Positions 61,281 to 64,000 of a stretch of 64,000 nucleotides of DNA are shown in pieces. Each line of letters begins with the position of its first letter. Position 1 is the first letter of the stretch. The notes under the pieces were generated by a model. The model saw nothing but the letters and a program-made list of their open reading frames with translations. It made no database searches and had not been told where the DNA came from. This DNA is from Desulfospira joergensenii DSM 10085 (GTDB taxonomy: Bacteria > Desulfobacterota > Desulfobacteria > Desulfobacterales > Desulfobacteraceae): assembly GCF_000420085.1 (NCBI RefSeq), contig NZ_ATUG01000003.1, positions 558,001 through 622,000 of the forward strand, given 5' to 3'. A program made the translations under genes and the position numbers.

Positions 61281-63128
61281 TTACGGAGCATATGAATTTA
61301 TTTTACTCATATTGTTATTAATTTTATTCAGATAGATACTCAATTGCAATATGCGCAAAACTAGGAGTATGGGATCCGTACGATTTTCTAACTGAAAACA
61401 GTTTAAGCGCCATAAACCCGGTAATCGATTCCAACGATTTGATAAAGGAGTTAAATTATCTCTGCTAATGATCGCTCTGACATCTTCCTGAAAAATTTTT
61501 CTATCTAACATTCCCTCCAAACCATCATTCATATGATCGAATAATTCTTGTTTGATAAAAGATGCATTTTCGTTTGAGTATTCAAACAATTTCTGATAAT
61601 GTGCGGGTTGGGGCAAAGACGTTTTGGCTGCAAAACCAGGTGATAATAAATCCGGAAACTTAATTTTCAATAAACTTATATATAATTCTTTTTTGCATCT
61701 ATATTTCGGAGGTAATCCAGAAATAAAATCAATAACATCTTCATCAATCAAAGGACGCGCCTGTTCAAAAATTTTCAATTTTGGTGCCGTGAATGCATTT
61801 ACTTCATTATAGAGTCTTTCTTTATAGTACAATAAATCTTTTGTGTTATTAGGGTCTGGCATTTTATTATTTTTTATTAAAGAATTAATATTGTTATCAA
61901 TCCTTTTGATTATATCTTTTTTATGGTTTTTATTTAACCATCTACATAATCTGGACATTTGATTCATTCTAAATATCATATTGCTATTTAAGGCTTTCTC
62001 GTAGGAATCAACATAAGGCTTCCATCCGAAACATTCATCTCCATTTATAAAGGTATCAAAGCGGGTTCCAAGATCTTTCCACATGTTGACAAGAGATGGG
62101 GAATCTATAACTTCAACAATACTCCCGGTCCATTTCACAACTTTCTCAGCATATTTTCCAAAATCTTCGATTTCCAACTCATATTTGAGTAATTCAAGAC
62201 CTTGTTTTTTAGCTACAGCTTCTGATATCTCACGGTCATCTTTTGGGCCGGCATTCATGCCAAACGATACCACGGGGATTTTTATATTCTCTGAAAGAAG
62301 ATATGATAAAACAACTCTAGAATCGATTCCGCCACTCAAGAATAAGAATTGATTCTTTGTGGCTGACAAAATTCTTTTTACAGCTTTTCGAAGAACGGTG
62401 TCAAAACTTTCAACTAGGGCCTTTTTATCATTAATATCTATGTTTTCATTGAACTTTAATGTGTAGTATCTATTGATCTCGAATCCGTTTTTATTAACCG
62501 TAATATTTTTTGCCTGACCAAGCTTTTTAATGTCTTTAAAAAGGGTTTTCCTATCATAAAATCTACCACTAGAAATAAACGCGCAGGCGCTTGAGTAATC
62601 AATCTTACATTTATTTTTGTTGGAACTTATGATGAGTTCAATGTCGGGAGATAAAAACAGACTACGCTTGTTTAAGGAAGAAAAAAAGTATGGTCGAGAC
62701 CCGCGCCTGTCAACTACAACATGAATAGTTTCTGTTTTGCGCTCCATTAGTAGAAAAGAATATGATCCTTTTAAATGACGCAAAAAAGCTATCCCAATTT
62801 TTTTATAAAGCATTGCCAACGAAAAGGCTGGATATTTTAAATAATCATATTCCATTTTAATATCTGAAATATCACTGATATATCCATCAACCCAAACAAC
62901 GAGATCATTATCTTCTAAGTAGAAACTTCCTTCTTCTTGAGACCGGTTCATCAACCATCCTTTGATGTTCCCCCTCAATTCAAAGCTGTTCGTAACATAC
63001 CGGGATTCTGTCCCCACTCCAATAATTCGTGATAGTTTTTTTTCTGTCTCACTTCCAATATAATCGCCTGTGATAAGAATAATTCCGGGATAAAATGGTG
63101 TTGATTTTATATCTGATTGTTGAACCAT
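61281..63128 (-). CDS. Asparagine synthase-like protein lacking the glutaminase cysteine
   Basis: The 615-residue protein aligns in layout with class B asparagine synthetases: an N-terminal NTN-hydrolase-like domain (about 1-200, with VDRRGSRPYFF) and a synthetase domain with PP-loop FLSGGIDSR (about residue 266). The N-terminus is MVQQSDIK rather than Met-Cys-Gly, so no Cys2 nucleophile exists and glutamine hydrolysis is not expected. It may use free ammonia or another amine, or form amide/lactam bonds as beta-lactam-synthetase-like members do. GGAG is 9 bp before the ATG. The gene is visibly AT-rich. It lies between the flippase and MBOAT genes. Confidence 0.82.
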   Translation of the reverse strand: MVQQSDIKSTPFYPGIILITGDYIGSETEKKLSRIIGVGTESRYVTNSFELRGNIKGWLMNRSQEEGSFYLEDNDLVVWVDGYISDISDIKMEYDYLKYPAFSLAMLYKKIGIAFLRHLKGSYSFLLMERKTETIHVVVDRRGSRPYFFSSLNKRSLFLSPDIELIISSNKNKCKIDYSSACAFISSGRFYDRKTLFKDIKKLGQAKNITVNKNGFEINRYYTLKFNENIDINDKKALVESFDTVLRKAVKRILSATKNQFLFLSGGIDSRVVLSYLLSENIKIPVVSFGMNAGPKDDREISEAVAKKQGLELLKYELEIEDFGKYAEKVVKWTGSIVEVIDSPSLVNMWKDLGTRFDTFINGDECFGWKPYVDSYEKALNSNMIFRMNQMSRLCRWLNKNHKKDIIKRIDNNINSLIKNNKMPDPNNTKDLLYYKERLYNEVNAFTAPKLKIFEQARPLIDEDVIDFISGLPPKYRCKKELYISLLKIKFPDLLSPGFAAKTSLPQPAHYQKLFEYSNENASFIKQELFDHMNDGLEGMLDRKIFQEDVRAIISRDNLTPLSNRWNRLPGLWRLNCFQLENRTDPILLVLRILQLSIYLNKINNNMSKINSYAP

Positions 63129-63148
63129 TCTGTGAATCTCCTTCCTTC

Positions 63149-64000
63149 CTACCGTAGCTTTGACAGCATCGTCTTAAAATGTGTAAATAGCGTTTGCATC
63201 TCTGTATGGTTTTTTATTGTCATTCCAATAACCGCCCATATTGCCAAATATACGATAGAACAAATTAGAATTACGAAGAGCAAGTAAACTAAATTTTCAG
63301 ACACAGACCAAGTCGATAGTATCAATATCCCTAAAAAATAACTTCCCACCGCAGCGCACACATTAGGCCATATCGAGTGCCCAATATCCCTCCACTTTAT
63401 ACCGATTCCCGATGTCAATATATTCTTAATTAAAACGAACAAAACAAAAGTTTTTATAACGATTCCCAATGAAATACCAATCAATCCCCATTTAGAGCCG
63501 ACAATGACTGCAGTTATAGTCATCAACACATTTAAAATTTGAACTTTTGTTTCTTGCCTGACAAGATTTTGAGAATCACAGAATGCACCGGAAATCATTG
63601 TAATCACTCCTGCAAATGACCCAAAAGCCATTATTTTCATTGGGATGATTGCCTCGGCCCATTTTGCACCATATAGTATTATTATTAAACCATCTCCAGT
63701 TAATATCAAAATCGTAAGTGGAAGATAAACGGCGAAAGTAATAGCCATTATCATCTTTTGATACATCAACTGTGAGTGATTGCTGTCTTCTCGTATTCGG
63801 GATAACGCCGTGAAAAACATCTGGTAAAGATTAGCGCCCAGCATGCTAATAGGCTTTCTGCCAAGAGAAAAGGCTTTGACATAAATTCCCAATAGCTGCA
63901 TCCCTACAAGTTTTCCTGCTAAAAGATTATCCACTCTATTTGCAAAAAGATTTAGCGTATTGTTTAAATGAAGCCTCAATCCAAACATGAAATGCTTTTT
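63149..64000 (-). CDS. Wzx-like polysaccharide flippase (partial, N-terminus beyond window)
   Basis: The frame is open to the right edge (the first in-frame ATG at 63988 is preceded by sense codons), so only the C-terminal part, about 283 residues, is visible. FANRVDNLLAGKLVGMQLLGIYVKA is characteristic of the middle of Wzx/MurJ-like lipid-linked oligosaccharide flippases, and about seven membrane segments follow. It would move undecaprenyl-linked repeat units across the inner membrane. It precedes the asparagine-synthase-like gene by 20 bp and is the first visible gene of the leftward EPS cluster. Confidence 0.85.
   Translation of the reverse strand, partial: KKHFMFGLRLHLNNTLNLFANRVDNLLAGKLVGMQLLGIYVKAFSLGRKPISMLGANLYQMFFTALSRIREDSNHSQLMYQKMIMAITFAVYLPLTILILTGDGLIIILYGAKWAEAIIPMKIMAFGSFAGVITMISGAFCDSQNLVRQETKVQILNVLMTITAVIVGSKWGLIGISLGIVIKTFVLFVLIKNILTSGIGIKWRDIGHSIWPNVCAAVGSYFLGILILSTWSVSENLVYLLFVILICSIVYLAIWAVIGMTIKNHTEMQTLFTHFKTMLSKLR

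Noticed and set aside
1-64000. CRISPR arrays, tRNA or rRNA genes, toxin-antitoxin or phage-defence systems
   Set aside because: No regularly spaced repeats, cloverleaf genes or recognisable defence proteins were seen on either strand.

Overview
The window reads as part of a large exopolysaccharide and PEP-CTERM/exosortase-A-type locus of a Gram-negative bacterium. A sulfate-reducing deltaproteobacterium (Desulfobacterales-like) is my best guess, from overall protein style and the mix of XrtA-linked families, sigma-54 promoters and IS types. That assignment is inference: there is no rRNA or tRNA here and no database was searched.

Left part (1-14.5 kb). Rightward genes encode an unknown partial protein, a two-TM coiled-coil protein and an ExeA-like secretion ATPase fused to an OmpA peptidoglycan-binding domain. 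Facing them is a leftward pair: a TPR lipoprotein and a membrane-anchored protein. A decayed IS200/IS605 element and an IS3-family relic follow. Next, rightward, come a second TPR lipoprotein, a LolA-like protein, an AMIN plus DUF1302-like beta-barrel protein and a PEP-CTERM protein. Two good sigma-54 promoters precede the last two genes. A 32-bp perfect inverted repeat lies between those genes, and a strong bidirectional terminator closes the segment.

Lipid module (14.5-26.4 kb). A leftward operon encodes an RND/MMPL exporter, a PP-loop amidotransferase-like enzyme, an acyl-CoA ligase and an SDR-type reductase. Divergent to it is an exosortase-associated N-acyl amino acid synthase. Then come a cNMP-binding patatin phospholipase and an unusual fusion of cysteine synthase with a cysteinyl-tRNA-synthetase-like domain that has lost its KMSKS motif.

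Polysaccharide cluster (26.4-64 kb, all leftward, mostly overlapping or closely spaced). It encodes a Wzx-like flippase (cut by the right edge), two asparagine-synthase-like amidotransferases, MBOAT and SGNH acyl-transfer proteins, an acyltransferase-3 protein and three consecutive sulfotransferases. It also has a deacetylase-like protein, eight glycosyltransferases of the GT2 and GT4 types, an O-antigen-ligase-like protein and a triple VanZ-like protein. Several secreted proteins look like polysaccharide lyases, beta-helices or propellers. Together they suggest synthesis, sulfation, acylation, export and trimming of a decorated extracellular polysaccharide. An intact IS1595-family element with an 8-bp target duplication has landed inside the cluster. 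The exosortase itself and the PrsK/PrsR regulators are not in this window.

Most notable observations: (i) a small secreted-protein gene at 53754-54200 (minus) is interrupted by a single in-frame UGA where I expect a conserved Cys, and a stem-loop matching bacterial SECIS geometry follows the UGA, so it is either a new selenoprotein candidate or a fresh nonsense mutation; (ii) the CysK/CysRS-like fusion without KMSKS; (iii) a roughly 200-bp nest of GC-rich inverted repeats at 50600-50796.
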